From NCBI RefSeq assembly GCF_002257705.1, contig NZ_LSLK01000079.1:1-33048 (forward strand): DNA of 33,048 nt. The letters are read 5' to 3'. Source of the DNA: Sporomusa silvacetica DSM 10669 (lineage in GTDB: Bacteria > Bacillota > Negativicutes > Sporomusales > Sporomusaceae). The stretch's first letter is position 1, and each line of letters begins with the position of its first letter. The translations under genes and the position numbers were made by a program. Positions 1-7,158 of the stretch are shown one piece after another. The notes under the pieces were generated by a model. It was not told where the DNA came from. It searched no databases and worked only from the letters and a program-made list of their open reading frames with translations.

Positions 1-26
1 TAGACATTTATTCGCTCTATGAACAT

Positions 27-70
27 ACAAAAAACCCGATACGGACTTTTTAATAGTGTCCATTATCGGG
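27..70 (-). terminator. Rho-independent terminator of the GC-rich leader-like stretch
   Basis: Arms 35-41 and 64-70 (CCCGATA/TATCGGG) plus 43-46 and 58-61 (GGAC/GTCC) form a hairpin. On the minus strand it is followed by a run of six T. It would end a transcript coming from about 270 or from the operon upstream. Confidence 0.55.
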
Positions 71-275
71 GTACCGGTTCACGCTCAAACAGTACGGATT
101 TTTTAACGGAATACCGCCCGGCTTTTCTCCTGCGGAACGCTTTTTCCGGCAAAGGCCGGGGGGTTACGGGAATTACGAGGGTTGCCGGGGTACCACCTTC
201 TTATGGGGGCACAATTTCTTTAAGGCAAGGGGGCCACCACCCCCAGCACACGCCAGGGGACTAACTATATACCGC
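71..275 (-). other. GC-rich, hairpin-rich non-coding stretch, possible structured RNA
   Basis: About 200 bases markedly richer in G and C than the AT-rich genes next to it, with several short palindromes (for example GGCC-TTT-GCCGG near 144-157 and a GGGG/CCCC hairpin near 229-258). On the minus strand, 189-199 reads AAGGTGGTACC, followed by CCCTCGT at about 172-178. This resembles the conserved T-box core of aminoacyl-tRNA-sensing leaders. No stem I/specifier region is recognisable, the CGCG part of the motif is altered, and the downstream gene lies outside the window. It could equally be a degenerate repeat element. I see no convincing protein-coding frame here. Confidence 0.3.
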
Positions 276-312
276 AAAACAAAAAACCGCACCCCGGAAG
301 ATGCGGTTTTTA
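276..312 (-). terminator. Rho-independent terminator of the three-gene island
   Basis: Perfect 10-bp arms at 282-291 and 302-311 (AAAAACCGCA/TGCGGTTTTT), followed by T-rich sequence on the minus strand. It lies about 15 bases after the stop codon of the last island gene. Confidence 0.75.
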
Positions 313-327
313 CGATTAATTTATAAA

Positions 328-681
328 TCAACTGCCAACAAAAGGCATTAAACAGTCTTTCCACTTTGTAAATGATTCTATTAATGATTGGGAATTATTT
401 ATAGTGCTGATTACTGCATTGATTCCACTTAACATACCAGTTAAAGTAATTTTATTAGGACTACCTGATTCAACCTGTTTACTAACTTCGTTAATAGATT
501 CTTTCAAATCCTTTTTAGTTGTGTCTGGAATATCTGATGATTTTATTTCTTCAATCAGTTTTGCTGATAATTCTTTAACTGCTGCCTGATTTACATTAAT
601 AATCGTCTGATCAGAACCAATCCCAAATGAGCCATGATTATCAGTGACAGTTACTCCACCAAAATCATTTTTAGTTTTCAT
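328..681 (-). CDS. Small protein of unknown function, island gene 3
   Basis: 117 residues; family not recognised. The N-terminus (residues 1-31) is rich in Gly, Asn and Ile (FGGVTVTDNHGSFGIGSDQT), like the short beta-strand repeats seen in small adaptor-like proteins of bacterial conflict loci; that likeness is an impression, not a match. Residues 33-73 look like a charged helical hairpin, and 80-117 an amphipathic helix pair with a hydrophobic end. The start at 681 is chosen because a clear Shine-Dalgarno (GGAGGG, 7-base spacing) precedes this ATG; an upstream ATG at 726 has none. The frame is open further upstream, all the way to the A-run at 843-851 at the end of the preceding gene, so a longer product joined to that gene is possible. 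Last gene of a three-gene minus-strand set, followed by a strong terminator. Confidence 0.75.
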   Translation of the reverse strand: MKTKNDFGGVTVTDNHGSFGIGSDQTIINVNQAAVKELSAKLIEEIKSSDIPDTTKKDLKESINEVSKQVESGSPNKITLTGMLSGINAVISTINNSQSLIESFTKWKDCLMPFVGS

Positions 682-851
682 AAATGATCCCTCCGCAAAA
701 TCGCAATACTGATAAATATTTATCAATATTGCTTTATTAATTTCTGATGGGAGTTTATCAGTATCACCATTAAGTATTTTTGCGATTGATATTGGCTGGT
801 TACCATTTAGTTCAAATGCTTCTTGCCTATCATCAATGGCTGTTTTTTTTT
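682..851 (-). other. A9 slippery run and 54-codon open -1 frame joining island genes 2 and 3
   Basis: The minus strand has nine A in a row (843-851) just before the end of gene 2. In the gene 2 frame translation stops at 807. In the -1 frame the codons from 843 (ACA GCC ATT GAT) stay open for 54 codons and run in phase into the ATG of gene 3 at 681. The gene 3 frame is closed by a TAA at the very start of the A run, so it is accessible only by slipping on the run. The 54 extra residues have an ordinary protein composition. Explanations are programmed ribosomal frameshifting, polymerase slippage, a real indel that split one gene, or a sequencing error in the homopolymer. Confidence 0.5.
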
Positions 852-1220
852 AATTGAGGGATTCACTTTCCTTAGATATTCTTTGTAATCTTTACAGACT
901 TCAAAAACAGGATAAATGTATTCATATATATCACCATCATCTTCTTCACAAAAATCATGGCCGCAGTACTGACAAAAGACATCTCTAAGCTTAATAGTTT
1001 TCTCATCAATAACTAGTAGTGTACGCGCACAGTTATCTCCCGGACATCTTAATTCCCACTTTACACATAATTTCTGGTCTTTTGTTAATTCCAAAAGGCG
1101 AGTAAATACTGCATCAAGAGAAATGCCGGTACGCTTAGCAATCAATGTAGGATAGAATCGCTTTATTGGCCACAGTGCAATTTCATTAACAACCTCATCT
1201 ATCTTCCAAACTAAAGCCAT
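807..1220 (-). CDS. Winged-helix plus zinc-ribbon protein of unknown function, island gene 2
   Basis: 137 residues; family not recognised. Residues 5-50 read as a small winged-helix/helix-turn-helix (TLIAKRTGISLDAVFTRLLE). They are followed by a zinc-ribbon-like pair: CPGDNC (C59, C64) and CQYCGHDFC (C83, C86, H88, C91), separated by two predicted strands. A DNA- or protein-binding adaptor is a reasonable inference; no catalytic residues are visible. The start has a GGGGGTG Shine-Dalgarno 7 bases upstream. It lies 60 bases after gene 1 and 125 bases before the ATG of gene 3. The last residues after a Lys-Lys-Lys encoded by the A9 run (QPLMIGKKHLN) differ completely from the longer -1 frame product, so the annotated C-terminus may not be the functional one. 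Confidence 0.75.
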   Translation of the reverse strand: MALVWKIDEVVNEIALWPIKRFYPTLIAKRTGISLDAVFTRLLELTKDQKLCVKWELRCPGDNCARTLLVIDEKTIKLRDVFCQYCGHDFCEEDDGDIYEYIYPVFEVCKDYKEYLRKVNPSIKKKQPLMIGKKHLN

Positions 1221-1280
1221 ACCCAGTCACCCCCTTTTTTAAATACTATTTGTTACTATAAATTATACCATTTGTCAAGC

Positions 1281-2408
1281 CTAAAAGATACGCTCACGAA
1301 CAAATTTTAGAACATCCTCTGTCGCCGGCGTAACGAAGTACACACTGTTACTCTTCAGGCCGACCTTTATTGTATAACTTTGCGGCATACCTTCCTCTGG
1401 GACTACAAACTGGATAAATCCGCCTTGATGCTGTAAGTGTGGTTTCAAAAAATCATATAACGCCAATTCTCTTAAGTCGCGTCCCGCAACGCCAAGAGAT
1501 ACCTTTTCTAATCCCGATAGTATCAAAGCAGCAAACGGGACACTTAACAATTCGTCTCCAAATAAAATTTTAGCGTCCTTTAGCTCATTAGTTAGACTAT
1601 CAGCATCTTCTGCTGCAAGATATTCGTCAAACGCAGTTAGAACCTTTGCAATAGCTTCAGTTTGTTCCGCCGTAAAATCTTCTAGCAATGACTCTGGCTT
1701 TGAGAGAGCTTCTATTAAATTTCCTTCCAATGCATCCGCCATTGTTTCTACGTTATAACCGAAAGGAACCAATATATTCCTCGGTGCTAAAGCTACTTCT
1801 CGGTTAATCAAGCGCGCAAAACTTTTAGCTACTTTCGATGCTGTTCCTGGTTCAGATCGAACTTCAAAACAGTTCAATTCTTCATTAACATATATTGTTA
1901 CAATACTACTGTTAGGTATTAATTGCATGTCGTTACCATAAATATTTTTAGTAACCCCGGATTTATATATAAACCTAAGAAAATACTCATTATCAGTATC
2001 GCCGTTAGCAGCACTAATTAGAATTGGCGTACTAGTTAATTCCTCTTTAGGTGGCATTTTAACATACTCAAATGGGTTAAAACCACACTGTTTCAAAAGA
2101 GTTTCTTTTATTCCTTTCGCCGTACCTATATCCAACTGAAACCACACAACAGATGTACGACCACAGAGTAACTTTGTCTTCCAAGGCTCTAATATTTTAG
2201 TTTGGAGTTCTATATTCCCTTTTATTCTCCCCCATACACTATAAGCAAGTTCTGGTTGATATCCATCTGTCGGCAAATCTAAATCAGTGCAAATTTCCAT
2301 TAATTGATTTTTTGAAAGTTTTAATAAATCACTGTGATGTGTAATATTTTGTATATTTAGCAGCTTGAGCACCCCCAAACAACATTTATTATTTATAAAA
2401 TTACACAC
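1281..2408 (-). CDS. Unknown 375-residue protein with SAP-like N-terminus, island gene 1
   Basis: Family not recognised. Residues about 29-61 (LLKLSKNQLMEICTDLDLPT and following) match the pattern of a SAP or SAP-like nucleic-acid-binding helix pair: Leu-rich helix, LGLPT-type turn, second helix. Residues 75-210 look like a mixed alpha/beta domain; 230-305 is acidic and helical; 310-375 is another alpha/beta stretch. No catalytic motif, signal peptide or membrane segment was seen. The start is uncertain. GTG at 2408 is the longest choice and has only a weak upstream AGGAA. A good GGGGGTG Shine-Dalgarno, the same as that of gene 2, lies inside this frame at about 2370-2376, with a CTG six bases after it. 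First gene of the three-gene set, beginning about 38 bases after the sigE terminator, so it needs its own promoter or read-through. Confidence 0.7.
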   Translation of the reverse strand: MCNFINNKCCLGVLKLLNIQNITHHSDLLKLSKNQLMEICTDLDLPTDGYQPELAYSVWGRIKGNIELQTKILEPWKTKLLCGRTSVVWFQLDIGTAKGIKETLLKQCGFNPFEYVKMPPKEELTSTPILISAANGDTDNEYFLRFIYKSGVTKNIYGNDMQLIPNSSIVTIYVNEELNCFEVRSEPGTASKVAKSFARLINREVALAPRNILVPFGYNVETMADALEGNLIEALSKPESLLEDFTAEQTEAIAKVLTAFDEYLAAEDADSLTNELKDAKILFGDELLSVPFAALILSGLEKVSLGVAGRDLRELALYDFLKPHLQHQGGFIQFVVPEEGMPQSYTIKVGLKSNSVYFVTPATEDVLKFVRERIF

Positions 2409-2445
2409 ACATTTGTAAATTCCTGCCTATTTTTTAAATAAAATA

Positions 2446-2486
2446 CAAAAAAGCCCACCCTTAACCAAACGGCTGAGAGTGGGCTA
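2446..2486 (-). terminator. Terminator after sigE
   Basis: 7-bp arms AGCCCAC (2452-2458) and GTGGGCT (2479-2485), with a T6 run on the minus strand. It separates the sporulation genes from the downstream accessory island. Confidence 0.75.
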
Positions 2487-2542
2487 AACAAGAAACTGAC
2501 CCACCCGAAGAAAGGGCGACTGAAAACGCATTTAACAAAACC

Positions 2543-3280
2543 TTACTCCATGCGAGATATCTCTTTTCGCAGCCTCTTTATTATCCTCTTTTCCAATCGT
2601 GAAATATAAGACTGAGATATCCCCAGCATATCAGCTACTTCTTTTTGTGTACGTTCATTACCGTCATCAATAAGGCCAAACCGTAGTTCCATAATTCTTC
2701 GTTCCCGCCCTGACAACTTGCTCATCGCTGTGTATAACAGGGTTTTATCAACCTCTTCTTCCACTGACTTATAAATAATATCATTATCAGTACCTAACAC
2801 ATCAGAAAGTAACAGTTCATTACCATCCCAATCAATATTTAATGGTTCGTCAAAGGATACTTCAGCCCGGGTTTTACTGTTACGGCGTAAATACATTAAA
2901 ATTTCATTTTCAATACATCGTGAAGCATATGTGGCTAGTTTAATCTTTTTGATGGGATCAAAAGTGTTTACTGCTTTGATTAGGCCAATCGTACCAATGC
3001 TAACTAAATCTTCGACACTTACGCCAGTATTTTCAAATTTGCGGGCAATATAGACGACAAGCCGGAGATTACGCTCAATGAATACACTTCTGACAGATTT
3101 ATCACCTTTTTGCAAACGGTTAAGCAAAAATATCTCTTCATCACTTGATAAAGGTGGCGGTAAAATTTCTGCGCTACCGACATAAAATACTTCATCAGGC
3201 TTGAGCCAACCAATCGCCTGAAGTAATGATATGATTCTTAACCTTATATACAATTTAATTATTGGCCAGGTAATTCGCAT
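2543..3280 (-). CDS. sigE: RNA polymerase sporulation sigma factor SigE precursor
   Basis: 245 residues, close to the usual length of pro-sigma-E (about 239). It directs early mother-cell transcription during sporulation. Residues 1-32 form an amphipathic pro-sequence ending in DEVFYVG, the expected processing region. Region 2 (about 62-135) contains the near-invariant NLRLVVYIARKFENTG and the KKIKLATYASRCIENEILMY motif. Region 4 (about 190-240) has ELRFGL, QKEVADMLGISQSYISRLEK and the RIIKRLRKE end. The start has an AAGGAGG site 7 bases upstream. Its first 22 bases overlap the end of spoIIGA, the expected protease partner, indicating coupled translation. sigG does not follow. Confidence 0.97.
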   Translation of the reverse strand: MRITWPIIKLYIRLRIISLLQAIGWLKPDEVFYVGSAEILPPPLSSDEEIFLLNRLQKGDKSVRSVFIERNLRLVVYIARKFENTGVSVEDLVSIGTIGLIKAVNTFDPIKKIKLATYASRCIENEILMYLRRNSKTRAEVSFDEPLNIDWDGNELLLSDVLGTDNDIIYKSVEEEVDKTLLYTAMSKLSGRERRIMELRFGLIDDGNERTQKEVADMLGISQSYISRLEKRIIKRLRKEISRME

Positions 3281-4191
3281 GTACTTTCCTCCTTGATCAT
3301 ATTAATTTCTGTTATAAGCGCCGGATGTAAGAGTGCCTGACAATCACTACCATCAGCAAAGGTGCCATCGTAAATGCCGATAAGTACTTCCGAGGTATAA
3401 AACGAGCCCACCTTGCTCATCACGGTAATACTATCTGGTCTAAAACCAAGTAACATATTGCAGCCGCCAACAGACTGGCAGGGAATAATCTCCACCCTAG
3501 CTAACCAAGCTGAATCCTGGCACTTGTCAAGATTAGCTAACCAGGAATCTGGCCGATTAGCTGTTAAGAACACTGCTACCTGTCGGCCCAGTAGTTGAAG
3601 TGCCGATTGTAGGGACAGAAGAACTACCGGTTTACGCCCAAGCAGCGAATAGAGGCCATTGCCAGTATCCATCATACCTGTAATCTCCTGCAATTGCCCA
3701 GCATATTCTATTCTGGCTTGATAAAAAGTCTTATACCGGTACATTCTGGCCAGCAGCCGTTTGACAACCAGCAGGATGAGAACTATGGCTATGACACTGC
3801 CTGCCACTAAATTGCCCCAGGAAAGTTTAATAGTAGTACCAGCTCTATAAGGCGCTTCAGTCTGAATAAAATACATCCAGCCCAACAAGGCCCCACCTAA
3901 AATAAAAGATACCATAAAAAAAATGCCGGTAAGTGTTACTGTCAGCTTTACTGACCTATAGCCAAAAGCCAATAAAATAATCACCACAGACGCTAAAAAC
4001 TTTCCGGGAATACTATAAAATATAGCCATCTCCGGAAAGATACCGACTAATGTATATACGCCTCCCGCTACAGCCGTCATTAACAAGCGTTTCCAGCAAA
4101 AAGAAATGCCTGCAGCATAAGCTGTTACTACTAAAATAATGCTATTCATAATAAAATTGATTAACAATACCACATCAGCATAAATGCTCAC
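3259..4191 (-). CDS. spoIIGA: Sporulation sigma-E factor processing peptidase SpoIIGA
   Basis: 310 residues, matching the family length. It is the membrane protease that removes the pro-sequence of SigE after asymmetric septation. The N-terminal half has about five hydrophobic segments (roughly 5-25, 35-55, 62-78, 86-108, 126-145). The cytoplasmic half carries the aspartic-protease-like motif MMDTGNGLY with D175-T176-G177, and later LLGFRPD, typical of this family. GTG start with AAGAAGG 8 bases upstream. It lies between ftsZ and sigE and overlaps sigE by 22 bases. The 140 bases upstream hold a TATAAT at about 4273-4278. Known spoIIG promoters are Spo0A-dependent, but I could not find a convincing Spo0A box. 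Confidence 0.95.
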   Translation of the reverse strand: MSIYADVVLLINFIMNSIILVVTAYAAGISFCWKRLLMTAVAGGVYTLVGIFPEMAIFYSIPGKFLASVVIILLAFGYRSVKLTVTLTGIFFMVSFILGGALLGWMYFIQTEAPYRAGTTIKLSWGNLVAGSVIAIVLILLVVKRLLARMYRYKTFYQARIEYAGQLQEITGMMDTGNGLYSLLGRKPVVLLSLQSALQLLGRQVAVFLTANRPDSWLANLDKCQDSAWLARVEIIPCQSVGGCNMLLGFRPDSITVMSKVGSFYTSEVLIGIYDGTFADGSDCQALLHPALITEINMIKEESTCELPGQ

Positions 4192-4339
4192 AGGCTATAC
4201 CTTCTTGGATTGAAATTTCATACATGAAAACATTTTACACATAAGACTATATGCTTGGAATCAAATTGTTATTCTAATTATACTAAGTATTCCTTTAATA
4301 AAATGTAACTTCTTGCCATTTCATTGATTTCAAAAATAG

Positions 4340-4376
4340 ACATAAAACCCGGCTCACAATGAGCCGGGTTTTATGT
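4340..4376 (-). terminator. Terminator after ftsZ
   Basis: Perfect 17-bp arms 4340-4356 and 4360-4376 with a 3-base loop; core CCCGGCTCA/TGAGCCGGG flanked by A/T-rich arms. It separates the dcw transcript from spoIIGA-sigE, so the sporulation pair probably has its own promoter in 4192-4339. Confidence 0.75.
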
Positions 4377-4399
4377 TACATTCCTTATTTACTATATGT

Positions 4400-5446
4400 C
4401 TACCGCCGCATCCAAGCTGGAATGTCTAAATCCCGGCCTTTAAACGGTTCAATAACTGTAGTTTCGCTTTTACCTGCACTTACCTTCAATGGCAAGGGAT
4501 CAAAGCCAGTAGCAATGACAGTTACCCGAACTTGGTCTTCAAACGCTTCATCAATGGTTGCACCAAATATAATCGTAGCTTCCGGATCAGCCGCTTTAGC
4601 AATAATATCAGCAGCCTCATTAACTTCAAACAATGTAGTATTAGGGCCGCCCGTAAAATTAAGTAATACACCTTTAGCGCCATCAATTGACATTTCTAAG
4701 AGTGGACTCTTAATCGCCGCTTCAACAGCCGTAATTGCGCGGTTATCCCCTGTACCAAAACCAATACCCATAAGTGCTGAACCAGCATCGCTCATGATAG
4801 TCTTAACATCGGCGAAGTCAAGGTTTATTAGTGCCGGCACGGCAATGAGATCAGAAATTCCTTGCACGCCTTGACGGAGTACATCATCAACAATCTTGAA
4901 TGCTTCCATGATCGGAGTGCGTTTATCCACAACTTGTAACAATCGATCATTAGGGATAGTAATCAACGTATCTACTTTTTCCTTAAGCTTGGCAATTCCC
5001 CGTTCGGCTTGGAGTTGACGCTTACGCCCCTCAAAAGAAAAAGGCTTAGTAACAACCCCAACCGTTAAAGCTCCCACTTCTCGGGCACACTCAGCTACTA
5101 TCGGTGCCGCACCTGTGCCAGTACCGCCACCCATACCAGCTGTAATAAACACCATGTCCGATCCTTTAAGAACCTTAATGATGTCATCTCGGCTTTCTTG
5201 AGCGGCCTTCTCACCAATATCAGGATTGGCACCCGCTCCTAAGCCTTTAGTTAATTTCTCACCAATCTGAATACGATAATTAGCTTCAGAACCAATCAAT
5301 GCCTGCGCATCTGTATTTATAGTGATAAATTCTACGCCTTGCAAGCCAGCGCCAATCATGCGATTGACTGCATTGTTGCCACCACCGCCCACACCAATAA
5401 CTTTTATTGAAGCAAACTGGTCCAAGTCCATGTCAAATTCCAACAT
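4400..5446 (-). CDS. ftsZ: Cell division protein FtsZ
   Basis: 348 residues; tubulin-like GTPase that forms the Z ring. Visible: N-terminal IKVIGVGGGGNNAVNRM, the tubulin signature GGGTGTG (about 107-113), and the synergy loop NLDFADV with D210 and D213. The C-terminal conserved peptide DIPAWMRR ends the protein. The linker between core and peptide is only about 20 residues, giving a shorter protein than the roughly 380 residues of E. coli or B. subtilis FtsZ. The start at 5446 is chosen because AGGGAGG precedes it by 11 bases. The upstream ATG at 5470 would place that Shine-Dalgarno inside the gene. It follows ftsA with a gap of about 17 bases. Confidence 0.98.
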   Translation of the reverse strand: MLEFDMDLDQFASIKVIGVGGGGNNAVNRMIGAGLQGVEFITINTDAQALIGSEANYRIQIGEKLTKGLGAGANPDIGEKAAQESRDDIIKVLKGSDMVFITAGMGGGTGTGAAPIVAECAREVGALTVGVVTKPFSFEGRKRQLQAERGIAKLKEKVDTLITIPNDRLLQVVDKRTPIMEAFKIVDDVLRQGVQGISDLIAVPALINLDFADVKTIMSDAGSALMGIGFGTGDNRAITAVEAAIKSPLLEMSIDGAKGVLLNFTGGPNTTLFEVNEAADIIAKAADPEATIIFGATIDEAFEDQVRVTVIATGFDPLPLKVSAGKSETTVIEPFKGRDLDIPAWMRR

Positions 5447-5463
5447 TACTAAGTTTTCCTCCC

Positions 5464-6669
5464 TTAACATCTATCAAATTTCAATAGTTTTTTCGCCTTA
5501 CGGATAAAAACATTCCAAGCGCTGTAGCCTTCTGCAACTGGCTCACCCGTAGAAATTTTGGCTCCATGGCTTATAATACCATAACACACAGTATTAGTTG
5601 AATGTGCATATTCATCAGCCAATTGCGCTGGCTTAATCGTTTCGGTATGTATCTGAAACACTTTGGCTATGCAAGAGCCCATACTGGGCATTGTCCCTGA
5701 GCCACCTGTCAAATAAATACACTCCAAAGTTTGTCCATTTACGGTTAGATACTTGTCCAGAAGCGGCTTAACCGATTCATACAGCAAAACAACAATTTCA
5801 TCTACTCTACTTTCAATAATATCATATAAAAAATCAAAAGAAATATGCTTATCTGTGGTTCCATAATCATTACAGTCCAGAACCACTCCTTGATTATGCA
5901 AATCAGGAGACAACCGGGAATAATATCGCTTAATTTCTTCAGCATGGACTCGGTTAACACTCAATCCTTGCATCAAATCATTGGTTATATAATCACCGCC
6001 CAAGGGTAACGAGGCTGAAGAGCAAAGCTTACCACCAACATAAATAACAACATCGGCAGTACCTGCCCCAATGTCCATAAAAATAAAGTTATTAAGCTGC
6101 TCAGGTAGCTCTTTCCTCATCGCTTCTGCGGCCACAATACCATTAGCAACAATGCCATTTAGTTTAAGCCCAGTTTCTGCAAGCGCCTGGGTAAGTCCTT
6201 GCACAATTACCTTCGGCGCCGATATTATGTGAGCTTCTACCTCAAGGGCAGCACCTGGTTTGACGACAGATTCCTTGGTTGAAAACACATGTAAAATTTC
6301 ATAATCAGTATCGGCAATGGCAAAGGTTGCTGCTTTACAGGCGCGTTCAATATCTTCAACTGTCACAGTCCCTGAAGTTATTGGGGCAATACTACCAATA
6401 CTATTTTGCATAACAAGTGATGAACCGCTAATACCTAAGTATACACAACCTGTCTCCTGGCTGTCAGCTGCCATACGAACACAATCTACTGCCTGTCTTA
6501 TAGAATGAGTCAAAGCGTTACTGTCAGTGATAGCCCCTCTATCATAGCCAACTGTTGGAGCAGCACCACTACCTAAAATGTCCACACTGCCATCGGCCTG
6601 CATTCTTCCAACAAACACTTTGATCATACCTGTGCCAACATCAATAGCTAATATAGTTTTTTTATTCAT
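5464..6669 (-). CDS. ftsA: Cell division protein FtsA
   Basis: 401 residues; actin-fold membrane tether of the Z ring. Visible: phosphate-1 motif ILAIDVGTGMIKVFVG at the N-terminus, phosphate-2 FMDIGAGTADVVIY in the middle, adenosine motif YLTGGSGTMPSM near residue 330. The C-terminal end AWNVFIRKAKKLLKF is an amphipathic membrane-targeting helix. The start at 6669 follows a GAGGG site; an upstream in-frame ATG at 6726 has none. It is preceded by a terminator-like hairpin (6777-6825), so ftsA-ftsZ may have a separate promoter in 6670-6776; a TTGAAA is there, but the spacing to a -10 is poor. Confidence 0.93.
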   Translation of the reverse strand: MNKKTILAIDVGTGMIKVFVGRMQADGSVDILGSGAAPTVGYDRGAITDSNALTHSIRQAVDCVRMAADSQETGCVYLGISGSSLVMQNSIGSIAPITSGTVTVEDIERACKAATFAIADTDYEILHVFSTKESVVKPGAALEVEAHIISAPKVIVQGLTQALAETGLKLNGIVANGIVAAEAMRKELPEQLNNFIFMDIGAGTADVVIYVGGKLCSSASLPLGGDYITNDLMQGLSVNRVHAEEIKRYYSRLSPDLHNQGVVLDCNDYGTTDKHISFDFLYDIIESRVDEIVVLLYESVKPLLDKYLTVNGQTLECIYLTGGSGTMPSMGSCIAKVFQIHTETIKPAQLADEYAHSTNTVCYGIISHGAKISTGEPVAEGYSAWNVFIRKAKKLLKFDRC

Positions 6670-6776
6670 AACTCCCTCGCAGCACAGTATTATGTTTCTT
6701 CCACTTAGTTTCAACAAAAGTGCCATTTTCCCTTTTTTTTAACCGAAAAATCTAATTTTTTTTTGCTTTAAGCATA

Positions 6777-6825
6777 AGAAAAGCTCCAAAGTCAAAACGA
6801 TGCTAGGACGACTTTGAAGCTTTCT
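6777..6825 (-). terminator. Hairpin after sbp, probable terminator or attenuator
   Basis: 16-bp arms (6778-6793 and 6810-6825) with one mismatch and a 16-base loop, located just after the sbp stop. The T run beyond it on the minus strand is weak, so partial termination between sbp and ftsA is the likelier role. Confidence 0.5.
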
Positions 6826-6827
6826 CA

Positions 6828-7157
6828 TTATTTTTTTAAAAAATAACGGCGAATTATCGCCAGATTTTGGAATATCCGTAAGCCAAAAGCCAACAGGGCT
6901 ACATAATATAAATCAATCCCCAGACGGTCACCAATATACACCAAGCCTGCGGCCAACAAAGCATTTGTAAAAAAACCTGTGATAAATATCGTATTGTCAA
7001 ATTTTTCTTCACTGCCTGCTCTTAGTCCACCAAACACAGAATCGAGCGATGCCAGCAACGCCACTGACAGAAATTTAGCATATTCTACAGGCACTGTAAT
7101 CGGAAAAGATATACCTATAAGTACACCTATAATAAGTCCGGCAATCGGCAATGCCAT
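6828..7157 (-). CDS. sbp: Small basic family protein Sbp (DUF1290)
   Basis: 109 residues with three hydrophobic segments (about 3-20, 28-45, 68-85) and a basic C-terminus (RRYFLKK). It matches the small integral membrane protein commonly found between ftsQ and ftsA in Firmicutes. Family hallmarks seen: the PVEYAKFLSVALLASLDSVFGGLRA block and a second KFDNTIFITGFFTNALLAAGLVYIGD block. Molecular role unknown. The start at 7157 has AGGAAGGTGG upstream and is 1 base from the stop of the DUF881 gene, indicating translational coupling. Confidence 0.88.
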   Translation of the reverse strand: MALPIAGLIIGVLIGISFPITVPVEYAKFLSVALLASLDSVFGGLRAGSEEKFDNTIFITGFFTNALLAAGLVYIGDRLGIDLYYVALLAFGLRIFQNLAIIRRYFLKK

Positions 7158-7158
7158 A

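Noticed and set aside
189..199. T-box riboswitch call for AAGGTGGTACC
   Set aside because: Only the core resembles a T-box; stem I and specifier loop cannot be placed and the core CGCG is altered, so it is left as an unidentified structured stretch.
19..264. Plus-strand 81-residue open frame in the GC-rich left end
   Set aside because: No ribosome site, biased low-complexity composition, and it overlaps hairpins and a terminator; more likely non-coding.
4262..4310. Spo0A-dependent spoIIG promoter
   Set aside because: A TATAAT is present and a weak TTACAT lies about 20 bases upstream, reminiscent of the long-spaced spoIIG promoter, but no Spo0A box could be found, so it is not listed as a feature.
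4359..4874. 171-residue plus-strand frame antisense to ftsZ
   Set aside because: Shadow of ftsZ codon structure, without ribosome site or protein family features.
6670..6776. Separate ftsA promoter
   Set aside because: TTGAAA and CATAAT are present but only 14 bases apart; too weak to call.
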